The position numbers were made by a program, and so were the translations under genes. DNA of 64,000 bases from Porphyridium purpureum. Its lineage: Eukaryota; Rhodophyta; Bangiophyceae; Porphyridiales; Porphyridiaceae. The stretch is taken from contig VRMN01000013.1 of NCBI GenBank assembly GCA_008690995.1, positions 62,001-126,000 on the forward strand. The letters run 5' to 3'. Below, one piece after another: positions 30,643 through 39,941 of this stretch; within the stretch, counting starts at the first letter, position 1; the number at the start of each line of letters is the position of its first letter. Below the pieces are notes generated by a model that searched no databases, was not told the origin of the DNA, and saw nothing but the letters and a program-made list of their open reading frames with translations.

Positions 30643-32424
30643 TTACTGGGGCTGCTGATCGGATCCCACACTGCTCAGTGACTCACTGTAGAAAACGTCC
30701 TCGGGAATAGCCGACCATTCGACGATCTCTAGGCGCGCGCTTTCGCCCGTGTTTTCCCGTAGCAAAGTTGTCTCTTCATCTGGGTTTGACCAACTTTCAA
30801 AGTCCGTGCCAAGCGGCACAATGGCGTCCTTGAGCGTTTCTGCTCTGGGCAGACCATGATAAAGCTTTCGTTCCAGAACCTCCGTGACAAATCTATCCTT
30901 GACAACACCAACAAGAAGAGTATTCCGGAAGTCGATCGGTACCCATCCGGCACCAACTACAGTGAACCCAATCTCAAGAGATTGTGGCGCGTTCTCGTCG
31001 GCCTCCAACGTATTATGGAGCAGCTCAAATCCGACTTCCGTCGTTGTCAACTCACGCAGAGTTTGCTGATCCTTGGACTGATCCAGTTGACCCAGCAACA
31101 GAGACTCAACAAGGACGCCTTCGCGGCCGTCCGGAAGTGTGAATTCGAATGCAGCTTCGCATTGCTTCAGAGTCAGCGTCACGAGAAATGCGACCGCGCT
31201 AGTGGCAGCCGCGCAGGCGAAAAAGGCCCAGCGTGTCGACAGACTCAGTGACGTATAACCCAGAGAGAAGAGTGTACAAATTAAGCACGTGAAGCCATTT
31301 CCGAGAGCATACGTGAGCCCAGCGTTGACTGGACTGAAAAGCTGGGAGGCCATCATCAGCACAAAAGTTGGGAATACGCAATACGAGATGATGGTCACCG
31401 AGATGCATGTCAAGTATACGACGAGCGCATGTCCCACGGCCATATATAGGCACGCAAGCGTTTGCAGTAGCAGACAAAGGAGCGCGGAATTCTTTGGTCC
31501 GCACCAAAAGAAGCCCGTCGTCTGGAAACTTTGAGCGAAAAAGCCAGCAGACACCCGAGCCACGAGTCCAAGCACATTGACCAAAGAGAATAAGTTGGTG
31601 CTGTGCGCACGAGAGACGTCGAACTCTGAGTCCATCAGGCTTGAGAAGGTAACAATCATCGTGTAGCCAACAGCCTGTCCAACGCTATACATGAGGAACA
31701 CTTTGTGCAATTCGAGCTGAACAAGCATTGTGTGCCCGAGCCTGACGCCTGCGCGTGCAGAGCGGTCTGCTGCTTCGCGTTGCAGCGTCTTTTCATTTTC
31801 AGTTAAATGTGCCTGTCTTGGCCGCAGAGTGCTGATACTTGCCTGCAAGTCTGACGAAGGTTCATGCACAAATGACAGACAGATCGTTGCGAGCGCCACG
31901 AGCAGCAAACCGCTGAGAAACAAAGCCACGGCAATTGAAAGATGATCCGACAGTGCTGAAAATATCATGGATCCTAGAATCAAACCTGACGAGTTTGCCA
32001 GCATCGATAAAGACATACCCAGCGCTGGCTGATCAGCAAGCCATTGCGAAACGGTGAGCACGGACGCCAGGTTCAAGAGCATATTTCCAGCGCCAACCAG
32101 CGCCGTGCTCCACAGCAGTAGCGCTGCATTGTCACGCAGCACCGCGTATGGAAGCAGAAGCAGGAAGCAATGGAAAAGAATTCCCGCAGCACAGACTGCC
32201 CGTCGATGAGAGTCCCAAAACAAGCCACCGACCATACTACCCATCGCGCCACAGATCGTTCGATACGCGCATCCTTTCAGAAATGCTCGCTGAATGTGTG
32301 GCGTAAATTCGGTCGCGAATACAGAGTACGCCAGCGTGGCACCTGTTGCGAACATTCCCGCGCAGCCCAGTGGAATCTGTTGAACCCACCTTGTCTTCTG
32401 CAGACGTTGCATCTGCGTCTCCAT
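30643..32424 (-). CDS. MFS transporter, copy 1 of a local family
   Basis: A 593-residue major facilitator with about twelve membrane spans and a long cytosolic C-terminal tail of about 170 residues. Family-shared blocks include GATLAYSVFATEFTP in span 1, SHRRAVCAAG in the first loop, ALVGAGN and LANSSGLILGS in spans 4-5, and FFWCGPKNSALL in the second half. The fold resembles OFA/monocarboxylate-type MFS members, but the substrate is unknown. It is clearly paralogous to the gene at 33227-35044, including the tail (LLVGVVKDRFVTEVLERKLY in this copy), so the tail is probably functional. The start is the first ATG; the frame extends upstream only to a TTG. Confidence 0.85.
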   Translation of the reverse strand: METQMQRLQKTRWVQQIPLGCAGMFATGATLAYSVFATEFTPHIQRAFLKGCAYRTICGAMGSMVGGLFWDSHRRAVCAAGILFHCFLLLLPYAVLRDNAALLLWSTALVGAGNMLLNLASVLTVSQWLADQPALGMSLSMLANSSGLILGSMIFSALSDHLSIAVALFLSGLLLVALATICLSFVHEPSSDLQASISTLRPRQAHLTENEKTLQREAADRSARAGVRLGHTMLVQLELHKVFLMYSVGQAVGYTMIVTFSSLMDSEFDVSRAHSTNLFSLVNVLGLVARVSAGFFAQSFQTTGFFWCGPKNSALLCLLLQTLACLYMAVGHALVVYLTCISVTIISYCVFPTFVLMMASQLFSPVNAGLTYALGNGFTCLICTLFSLGYTSLSLSTRWAFFACAAATSAVAFLVTLTLKQCEAAFEFTLPDGREGVLVESLLLGQLDQSKDQQTLRELTTTEVGFELLHNTLEADENAPQSLEIGFTVVGAGWVPIDFRNTLLVGVVKDRFVTEVLERKLYHGLPRAETLKDAIVPLGTDFESWSNPDEETTLLRENTGESARLEIVEWSAIPEDVFYSESLSSVGSDQQPQ

Positions 32425-33226
32425 TTGTTGCGACGACAAGACCGTTATCAGCGAGGCCGGCGTCAAAGCACTTATATTTTCTAGATGAAGCTCTGTGATT
32501 TCACATTCCCATGCTCACAAGGTTGACATACGTGAAAGCCTTCTCACACCCTGAATCCTTATCATGTGCGCTTGCGCTCACACACACGCGGCGCGACACT
32601 GGCGCTAAACTCGACGCAGAATGGTACGCCAGGAGTTTCGGCTGGGAAGCGCGCGCCAAGGTCCCGAAGCGAGGCACCTTCAATCATCACCTTGCCATAA
32701 GTAGGAAGTACCAGTTTTTTATACCTTCAGTCGAGCTTGTTCTTCAACCCATGCAATCCTACTCCCCATCTTTTCCTCTTGTTTTTTTGTCACCAAGCTG
32801 GCATTAACGGTACCAGCGCCTGTTTTGATACATGTGCAAGGCTCATGCAGACTCAAGGTCTCGCACTGCCCAAGACTGAAAAAAAGGATATTCACGTCGC
32901 TCTTTGCGCGCGTGAACGGCATTCGACACAGCACTCCGTCACTCGAATGTCGCCAAGAGTGCGTCCATCCACCTGCTCGCCACAACGTACGTCACCACGG
33001 CCAACGCGCATGAGTGGTGCGCTCGCTCGAGGCGCGTTTCCAGCGCGTCCTCGTGATGGCGAACTTCTTTTCCATTCTGTGATTTTTCCCTTGTCTCCCC
33101 TCCAGCGTCGCGCGCCATTTCGCCCCCAGCGCACGCGCGCCAGGTTTCGCTCCGACAACATGCTTACACTCAGACAGGCAGCTCAGCACAAAATACTGTA
33201 CCTAGGTACAGTGCGTTGCGTGTTCA
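32425..33226. other. 800 bp between the two MFS genes, no gene
   Basis: It contains the promoter of MFS copy 1 and the 3' flank of copy 2. At 33195-33212 lies the perfect palindrome ACTGTACCTAGGTACAGT, 14 bp beyond the stop codon of copy 2. Nothing else is recognised. Confidence 0.6.
33195..33212. promoter_or_regulatory. Perfect 18-bp palindrome ACTGTACCTAGGTACAGT
   Basis: Two facing copies of the recurring heptamer ACTGTAC/GTACAGT with centre CTAG. It lies just beyond the stop of MFS copy 2 and about 770 bp upstream of MFS copy 1. A dimeric protein site or an RNA hairpin are both possible. Confidence 0.6.
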
Positions 33227-35044
33227 CTAGGCGTTCGGCTCCAGCTCCGCCTCTGGCTCTGGCACGTCCTCTGGCCTGCCAATGTCCATGGTCTCGACAA
33301 AGTCCATTTCCTCTGGGATTTGGCTCCAGTCCACGATCTCCAGCATCTGCAAGTCGTCGCCGAGCAAGCTCATCTTCTCGTGGCTATCGACGACGCTTTC
33401 AACCTCGCCATCCAAGGGGATCACGGCGTTCGTGAGCGTACCGACAGTCGGAAGGTCCTCGTACAGCTTCTTCTGCAATACCTCGGTCACGTAGTCGTCC
33501 TTGATGACGCCAACGAGCAGACTCGCGTGGATGTCAATGGGGGCCCATCCAAGACCGCCAAAACTCATCCCGGCTTCCAGCGAATGCGGCACGTGCTCTT
33601 CAGCACCGAGGGTTTCTTGCAGGAGCTCGAAGCCGGCTTCGGTGGTCATCAGATCGTGCAGCGCGTGCTGGTCCGAGGAGGGGTCGAGTTCGCCGAGCAA
33701 GTGTGACTCAATAAACACAGCCATACGGCCATCCGGGAGCATGAATTCAAACGCGGCGTCGCAGCGCGATAGAGTGACTGTCACGAGAAACGCCACCAAA
33801 CTGGAAACGGCAGAGACAGCGAAGAATATCCAGTGTGTCTGCAGGGTCAAGAAGGTGTAACCCAAAGAGAAACAGGTACACATAAGGCAAGCAACGCCGT
33901 TCGCGATAGCAAACGTGAGGCCAGCATTCGCCGGACTGAACAGCTGCGGCGCGATCAGCAGCACGTAGATGGGCATGATGCTGTAGCAAATGAGAGTCAC
34001 AGTCAAACAAACTACATACATCGTGAGAGCGTGACCAAGGGCCATGTAAACACACGCTAGCGTTTGCAGAAGCAGAAAAATGAGCGCCGAATTTTTCGGC
34101 CCGCACCAAAAGAATCCCGGCCTCTTCAGACTTTGCGCGACAAAGCCAGCAAAGACGCGCGCGACGAGTCCACAAGCGTTCATCAGTCCGAATAGACTCG
34201 CGCTGTCTGGGCCACTAATGCCAAATTCGTCATCCATGAATGACGCAAACGAGACCAACACAGTGTAACCGACTGCCTGGCCCATCCCGTACATCACAAA
34301 TACTTTGTACAGTTCCTTTTGGGCAAACAGTCTGATTCCGAGCCGAACGCCGGCATTTGCAGATCGTTCAATGATTCTTTCCTCGGTTCCCTCAGCATGT
34401 GCAGGCTTTGCTTTTGCAGATGAGGATGGTGACTGAGCTGGCTCGTGACTAGGATCCAAGAAGCCGGCCGGGGGCTCGCACATGAAAACCAGACAGATCA
34501 GTGCAAGCAAGCCGATCGACACACCGCTGACTATCAGTGCGGTCATGATGTGAAATTGCTCCGAAAGTGCAGAGAACATTTTGGAACCCACGATCAAGCC
34601 AGACGAATTAGCCAGCATACTCAACGACATTCCAAGGGCAGGCCTGTCGCCAAGCCACTTTGAAATCACCAAGACAGACGCCAAACCAAGAATTGAATTT
34701 CCTGCGCCGACCAACGCCGTACTCCAAACCATGAGAGCAGCACTATCCTTGAGCACCGCGTATGGCAATAGTAGCAGAGGCAGATGGAACAGCAACCCGA
34801 TCAAGCACACGGACATCCGATGCGATTCCCAGAACAAGCCGCCAGCGACGCTGGCAATGCCGCCAAAGACGTTTCTGTACGCCGCGCCCACAAGAAACGC
34901 GGTCTCAATGGCGGGTGTGAAATCGGTGACAAAAACACTATACGCAATCGTAGCCCCAGCCACAAACATTCCCAGACATGCCAACGGCACTTGTCCGAAC
35001 CACCGCGAGCGTTTCAGCTGCGCACTTGACGCCATTGAAGTCAT
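33227..35044 (-). CDS. MFS transporter, copy 2 of a local family
   Basis: A 605-residue paralog of the gene at 30643-32424, on the same strand and immediately upstream of it. It has about twelve spans, with shared blocks GATIAYSVFVTDFTPAIE, ALVGAGNSILGLASVLVISK, LANSSGLIVGSKMFSALSE, FAGFVAQSLKRPGFFWCGPK and NAGLTFAIANGVACL. A hydrophilic loop between spans 6 and 7 is Ser/Pro/Lys-rich. The C-terminal tail (about residues 440-605) repeats the copy-1 pattern, LLVGVIKDDYVTEVLQKKLY then LEIVDWSQIPEEMD, and ends in a Pro/Glu-rich stretch. The start is the first ATG (MTSMASS). Its 5' end faces the decayed inverted copy at about 35235-36877. Substrate unknown. Confidence 0.87.
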   Translation of the reverse strand: MTSMASSAQLKRSRWFGQVPLACLGMFVAGATIAYSVFVTDFTPAIETAFLVGAAYRNVFGGIASVAGGLFWESHRMSVCLIGLLFHLPLLLLPYAVLKDSAALMVWSTALVGAGNSILGLASVLVISKWLGDRPALGMSLSMLANSSGLIVGSKMFSALSEQFHIMTALIVSGVSIGLLALICLVFMCEPPAGFLDPSHEPAQSPSSSAKAKPAHAEGTEERIIERSANAGVRLGIRLFAQKELYKVFVMYGMGQAVGYTVLVSFASFMDDEFGISGPDSASLFGLMNACGLVARVFAGFVAQSLKRPGFFWCGPKNSALIFLLLQTLACVYMALGHALTMYVVCLTVTLICYSIMPIYVLLIAPQLFSPANAGLTFAIANGVACLMCTCFSLGYTFLTLQTHWIFFAVSAVSSLVAFLVTVTLSRCDAAFEFMLPDGRMAVFIESHLLGELDPSSDQHALHDLMTTEAGFELLQETLGAEEHVPHSLEAGMSFGGLGWAPIDIHASLLVGVIKDDYVTEVLQKKLYEDLPTVGTLTNAVIPLDGEVESVVDSHEKMSLLGDDLQMLEIVDWSQIPEEMDFVETMDIGRPEDVPEPEAELEPNA

Positions 35045-35234
35045 GGCGGGCACTCACACTTCTGCTGCCCTGGACGCTCGCGCTCTGCCCTGTCTCTCCT
35101 TTTTGTCCGCGGCGCAATTTCTCTCCACGTCACCAGCTAGTAGCCTCGATGTTGGTTTTCGTGGCTGAGAGCGTTTGGATTCGACGTGTTGGCTCTGAAC
35201 GGTGTTTCACGGACTGCGCGGCTGGCGCGCTCGC

Positions 35235-36877
35235 AGTGGTGTACATAAGTGCCGCTTGCGCGCCTGGCGACCTGAGTTACCGGTGTGATTGTGACGAACT
35301 CGGGTTTCACGCCACTTTTCTCGCTGCAGATCGAAAATACGTTTCACGCAGGAAGTGCGTATAGAAATGTCGTTGCAGCTTTGTGACAAATGGCGAGCGG
35401 CTTGTTGTGTGACTTGCCTTGGCTGACCATGTGTCTGATTGGGTAGTCATGGCGTCTGCCTGTGCTGTTATTGTCGTATGCCGTGCTCATTGATAGTGCA
35501 GTGCTCATGGCATGGAGGACGGCGTTGGTTAGTGCGGGAAATGATATGTGCGGCTTTGCCTGTGGCTTAATCAACTCAAATTGGCTTGGCGACAAGCACG
35601 CCCTGGACATGACCTTGGGCCTATGTGCAAACTCGTCCGGGTCATTTGTGGACGCAAAGCTGTTCTCCGCTCTTTCCGAACATCCGGACACGACTCGCGC
35701 GTTGACGACCAGTGGCGATTAACTTGTCGGACTTGCTTCTCTCTGCCTTCTATGCATGACTGACCCTCTAGAAGACGTTCCTGGAGACGATGAAGGCGAT
35801 GTGAAGGCCGTGGCCAACGCTCCAGCGCCTTGGTGGACTATGACAGATCGCGAGGACAAAGCAGCTGGTAGATCGGCGGACGACAGGGTCCGCAAGGACA
35901 AAGGCCTATATCTTGAATACGAGTGATACGGCGCTTACATGTTGTTCATGGTCTGTCAAGGCGTTGCAAATCCTGGTTTGGTTTCATCTTTCCTTTTTCA
36001 CGGATTTCTAGTCTGGCGTGGGCGGACCCACACGCGCAAATTTATGCAGACTTGTGAATCCTGTCGCGATGATGGCACGAGCCCTTGCCGGTTTCGTTGC
36101 TCAGACGTTGAACTGGATCAAAGTTTCCTGGTGTGGACCGAAAATTTTGGCTCTCACGTTGGTGTGTCCGCACATTGTGGCCTTTGCTGGTCGGAAATGG
36201 GCCTTGATGAGGATCTTATTCTCGCATGCTTGATGGTACCGTCCCTAGTTTACAGGATCGGTTCGGTTCACGTGCTCTTTGTAGCGCCTCAAGAGCTCGG
36301 CCTTGCCAATGCAGGGATCAAGTGTGCTCTTTTTAACGGTGTCGCATCTTTTGTGTGTGCAAAGTTTTCCCTTGCAAATGCAGTGCTGACCGCCGAGACA
36401 GTTTGGATGCTTTTTTTTATTCTTCCTTATCTCTACAGCGAGCAGCTTGATCGCGCCGTTGCAATAGTCGTGCCGAGACGCTGCGAGGTCGTGATTCAAA
36501 TTGCATCGTCGGATCAGCGGGTGACAGTTTTGAATGTGTCGCAGGTGTTGGAGGAGTCGGACCCGTCCATCAGCCCCCGGCTTTTGCGTGGAATGGAAGC
36601 GTCCGACGCGCAACAGATAGCTTTGTCGTGGCGGACGAATTTATTCCTTTGATGGATGATGTTTATCGCTCGAGGCGACCTTCTCGTAAGCGAAATTGGT
36701 CTGGCTGCTATGGTGAGATGTGCCTGCGTTCTTTTTGGCGTTAATGCGCTTAAGTACGTTATCGACAAGCTTCAAAGAAAGCTCTTGAAGGCTTTCTTGG
36801 CGAAGAGGAGAGAAAGGAAGAAGAGCGAAAGCAAGGACTGTGAGCAGTGCGTGCGAAGGCCACCACCGAGTAAGTGA
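35235..36877 (+). pseudogene. Decayed inverted third copy of the MFS transporter
   Basis: Plus-strand translation aligns along nearly the whole length of MFS copy 2. Matching text includes VPLARLA (VPLACLG in copy 2), AGSAYRNV (VGAAYRNV), LLSYAVLIDSAVLMAWRTAL (LLPYAVLKDSAALMVWSTAL), FVDAKLFSALSE, MMARALAGFVAQTLNWIKVS and WCGPKILAL, ANAGIKCALFNGVAS, and finally YVIDKLQRKL (YVTEVLQKKL). At least seven in-frame stops interrupt it (near 35246, 35273, 35384, 35444, 35720, 35924 and 36650), and about 36010-36235 is read in another frame before returning. Net length against copy 2 is almost unchanged. It is a host gene family member, lying head to head with copy 2. Confidence 0.85.
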
Positions 36878-36968
36878 CTGTATAAAGAAAAGCATGCTGC
36901 AGCAGAATGGGCAGATGTTTGCTCATCGTGATATATAAAGTAACTCTAACTTCTCCATCAAAAAACTG

Positions 36969-37499
36969 TCACAGCTTGGAGGCCGAGTCCAAGTGCTCTG
37001 ACTCAGACTTGGTATCAGTAATGGCCTCGGCCAAGGGCAAGCATGCCATTGCGTCGATCGACTCTCCTAGAGCATACAATTGTCGAATAGCGCGCTTCCG
37101 CGCGAGCCTGACACACGGACTCAGCGGCTCTAGGTGATCAAGATATATGATATCCCGCGTAACTAGCTCGCTTGCGACGCGAATTTGTTTTGCACGTTCC
37201 TCGGCGCAAAGATCGGCAAGTCCATTCGTGCGCAAGACGTCGGGCGCGAGTTCGGTGATTGCCGCACGGGTCAGAGCCAGCTGCTTGCCTAACGTGACCA
37301 GTTGCTGCGCGGCAAGCTGCGCGTTGTACGTGACAATCCCTCGCTTGAGGACTTGGCGCGCATTGCGCTCCCGCTCTCTCGATTTCGCCAACCAGGATTG
37401 GTACCAAAGCCTCAGAAGGATACCCCCACTTGCAAGCGACGCGAGCGCAAGGCCGAAAAGCTTGGTGTGATCAAACGCAGACTCCCCGCTGTCATGCAT
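36969..37499 (-). CDS. Membrane-anchored BAG-domain protein
   Basis: A 176-residue protein starting at MHDSGESAFD, with one N-terminal membrane span (about residues 12-30, LFGLALASLASGGILL), a basic helical linker (KSRERERNARQVLKRG) and a C-terminal helical domain. That domain, ASELVTRDIIYLDHLEPLSP then RLARKRAIRQLYALGESIDAM, matches the C-terminus of the neighbouring WW protein and fits a BAG domain, the Hsp70 nucleotide-exchange module. The open frame continues upstream to an ATG at 37685, directly abutting the neighbour's stop, but that extension lacks any domain. It is probably an Hsp70 co-chaperone tethered to a membrane; which membrane is unknown. Confidence 0.68.
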   Translation of the reverse strand: MHDSGESAFDHTKLFGLALASLASGGILLRLWYQSWLAKSRERERNARQVLKRGIVTYNAQLAAQQLVTLGKQLALTRAAITELAPDVLRTNGLADLCAEERAKQIRVASELVTRDIIYLDHLEPLSPCVRLARKRAIRQLYALGESIDAMACLPLAEAITDTKSESEHLDSASKL

Positions 37500-37685
37500 A
37501 ATGTTTAAGAGCAAGACCCTAAGTATATTTTGGACACAATAGGCCTCTCTCTTGTGTTTCCGCAGCGCTCTACAGTCTTTCCTGTCCCTCAACCCTTTTC
37601 CTCCTTGCTTCCCCTGGTGTCCGCAGATTGGACGTAAATGGTTTCTGTCGCGCTCCAACTTGCTTGTCAGCTTGTTTATTTGCAT

Positions 37686-38495
37686 CTACTGGAGTGGTAC
37701 TTCTTGCTTGTCGACACAACTGTCCTGCAGCTCGAGCTTTAGCGCGTCGAAGCGCTCGCCGAGCGCGAGCATCTGCTTGATTACAAGTTTTCTCGTGACG
37801 CGGACAGCGTCCGAGCCGTCTGCGTTGATCTCGTCCACGCTGATGGTGTGCTGCGTGACGATTTCGCTGGCCGTCGTGAGCTGTTTGAGCAGATACATTG
37901 CGTCGGCTGGACGCAGCGTGCTTTTCCCGAGATCGGCGTCATCCATCATGTACTGTTTCTCCAGTTCGTCGAGGTCAGCTAAGCTTAGTCCGCACGCCTC
38001 ACGAATTTTCTCGGCGGTGCGATGAAGCATGCCGCGAAGTAACCGCAGCTTTTCAAGGACCAAGCGGGGTTTCAGAGCGCGCGCGGCGCGTAGCAGCAAC
38101 TGCTTTGCCTTTGCCGGATCCACTGAGCCCGGCCCTCGCGCGCCGCGCTGTTGCTCCTGCTGTTTGGCACTCAGCCACTTGGACTGTCCTGTGCTTGGGT
38201 TATGCAAATATTGTCTTCCGCTCTCTGTCGTGTACAGCACCTCGCCATTTGGCATGGCGCGGCCCTTTGCGTGCTTTGCAGTACCCGGAGACGGACTTGG
38301 ACTCACCACTGGACTACTTGAGCCTGGTTCCCACTGCGTCTCGCCCGTGAGGAAGTTGTGTCGGTACGCGCGCTGACTCGCCGGGTCGACGTGCCTTTGC
38401 CACAGCCACCGCGTCTCCTTTGTCGACGCATTGTACGCGTAATCCTCCCCCGCGGCATCCTGAAGAACCTGCCATTCCGATCCCGTCCCGGACAT
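37686..38495 (-). CDS. WW-domain/BAG-domain protein
   Basis: A 269-residue protein. WW domain 1 spans about residues 8-30 (EWQVLQDAAGEDYAYN to TRW), WW 2 about 32-55 (W..RHVDPASQRAYRHN to TQW), and a third unit (about 84-107) keeps YLHNPSTGQSKW but lacks the first tryptophan. A Lys/Arg/Gln-rich linker leads to a helical C-terminus with a BAG-like domain (about 185-258), including AVRVTRKLVIKQMLALGERF. WW domains bind Pro-rich ligands and BAG domains bind Hsp70, so it may connect Hsp70 to a Pro-rich client, as animal BAG3 does. The ATG at 38495 precedes WW 1; an upstream in-frame ATG at 38582 is less likely. GTACAGT motifs lie about 110 bp upstream. Confidence 0.78.
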   Translation of the reverse strand: MSGTGSEWQVLQDAAGEDYAYNASTKETRWLWQRHVDPASQRAYRHNFLTGETQWEPGSSSPVVSPSPSPGTAKHAKGRAMPNGEVLYTTESGRQYLHNPSTGQSKWLSAKQQEQQRGARGPGSVDPAKAKQLLLRAARALKPRLVLEKLRLLRGMLHRTAEKIREACGLSLADLDELEKQYMMDDADLGKSTLRPADAMYLLKQLTTASEIVTQHTISVDEINADGSDAVRVTRKLVIKQMLALGERFDALKLELQDSCVDKQEVPLQ

Positions 38496-39132
38496 CACGC
38501 GCGTGTTATTCCGTCGCCTGTCCGCATCCCCGTCACAGCCACCACCGAGCTCTTTCACCCCCCAACTAGACGCGCTTCGCATGCGAAAGAAACCACACCG
38601 GTACAGGTACAGTTCACACTGTACGCACGGTACATCGGGTACAGCTTCAATAGTGTACAGTTCTCGTGGATGAGGTGTGGGCAGCTCGAACAACGGTTCA
38701 TGTGTCGACGGCTTAGCGGTTTAATGGTTAAGCGTGAAGCGTGAAGCGAGAACGAAGCGTGGCTGGCAAGTGCGGCTCTCGGCCGTGAGTGTCGCGTCGG
38801 TGGCAAGAGCTTTGAAGAGACGGTCTGCTAGTGCACACATCCAGGGTGTGTAAGGCTCGGTGCAGAGCGCGACCGTGGCGGTTGTCGGTGCACAGTGCCA
38901 GCGGGAAGAAAGTTGCATCTTCAGCAACGCCGCGATCACCTGGTTGACCGGTTGGCGGTTCACGCCGGCGCAGTGCAAGAACCGAGCACCTGTGGATGTC
39001 CAGATTGAACTGTACACCCGCGGTTGACGGTGCGTCGCGGTTGTGGCGGGAAGTCGTGGTGGGCAGGGCGTTAAAGGACGGTGGCAAGGGTAGAGCGTGT
39101 CGACGTGTGTGAATGTGGGTTTTGGGTTAGAT
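38496..39132. other. Divergent promoter region between the WW-BAG and EF-P genes
   Basis: It holds four copies of the recurring heptamer: GTACAGT 38607-38613 facing ACTGTAC 38618-38624 across a 4-base spacer, GTACAGT 38655-38661, and ACTGTAC 39009-39015 (118 bp ahead of the EF-P start). Open frames here are short and overlapping, and no gene is supported. Confidence 0.6.
38607..38624. promoter_or_regulatory. Inverted heptamer pair GTACAGT-TCAC-ACTGTAC
   Basis: Two heptamers in inverted orientation with a 4-base spacer, about 112 bp upstream of the WW-BAG start codon. The arrangement equals that of the perfect palindrome at 48017-48034. Confidence 0.6.
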
Positions 39133-39813
39133 ATGTTGTCGCGGATCGCGAGACGGGCATGCCAGAGGCCAACCGCTCAGAGGCAAAGATGGGCTGGCGC
39201 TGGGATTGATTCGTTCCGGTGGTTTTCTTCGGATGTGGTGAAGACGTCGGTGAAGGATTTGAAGGTAGGCAAGGATCTCGTGCTCGTGGACGGAAGGGTG
39301 GCAGAGATTTTGGAGCTCAGCAAGCGGCATGTAGGGCGCGGCGCCGCTCCGGTCATATTGAATCTCAGGAGCTTGCCGGAAGGGAACAAGTTTACAATGC
39401 GGGTCACAAGCGATGCCATGTTCGACAAGGTGACTTTCGAGCGGCGACAGGTCACGCTCATGTTTGATGACGGCAGTGCACTGAACTTTTTGGACGAGAA
39501 TTCCATGGAAGAGTTTCAGGTCGCCAAAAACGCTTTGTCGGGAGTGAAGCAGGCACTGCTCACTGAAGGTGTCCGCTGCATTATGACCATGTTTGATGGC
39601 AAGGCCTTGGACGTCGATTTTGGCGAGTCGTTCGAAGTCCAAGTGGAGGACGCGGGCTTGGACGCGTCGTCCCGCGTGTCAGCAAGCTACAAGACGCTCA
39701 TTCTGAAAAACGGACTGAGGGTTTCCCGAGCGCCGATGCACGTCAAGACAGGCGACACGATTCTCGTACATTTGAACGGTGAAACGATCGAGTTTGTGGG
39801 GAAAAAATCGTGA
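39133..39813 (+). CDS. Mitochondrial-type translation elongation factor P
   Basis: A 226-residue EF-P with an N-terminal mitochondrial presequence (MLSRIARRACQRPTAQRQRW, then FRWFSSDV, a typical cleavage region). Domain I starts at VKTSVKDLKVGKDLVLVDGR. The loop that reaches the ribosomal P site is SKRHVGRGAAP, with Arg (R69) at the tip where Lys is modified in E. coli EF-P. Domains II and III follow and end PMHVKTGDTILVHLNGETIE, as in EF-P but with a weaker C-terminal domain. EF-P relieves ribosome stalling at polyproline; this copy should serve mitochondrial translation. The start is the first ATG; the upstream frame opens at a GTG. Confidence 0.88.
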   Translation: MLSRIARRACQRPTAQRQRWAGAGIDSFRWFSSDVVKTSVKDLKVGKDLVLVDGRVAEILELSKRHVGRGAAPVILNLRSLPEGNKFTMRVTSDAMFDKVTFERRQVTLMFDDGSALNFLDENSMEEFQVAKNALSGVKQALLTEGVRCIMTMFDGKALDVDFGESFEVQVEDAGLDASSRVSASYKTLILKNGLRVSRAPMHVKTGDTILVHLNGETIEFVGKKS

Positions 39814-39941
39814 GCTGTTTCATCAATGAACGAGTTAGCAGACAGTTTATTCGAACCATGGCGGTCGCGCATTATACGGATGCTTCTCGGTATACACAGC
39901 ACATGTTTCTTTCTTTCCATTTCCACCGCACCGCTCTCACT

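Noticed and set aside
37500-37685. Upstream extension of the TM-BAG gene to the ATG abutting the WW-BAG stop
   Set aside because: The extra 62 residues lack a domain and would leave no space for a promoter; the ATG at 37499 gives a normal N-terminal anchor.
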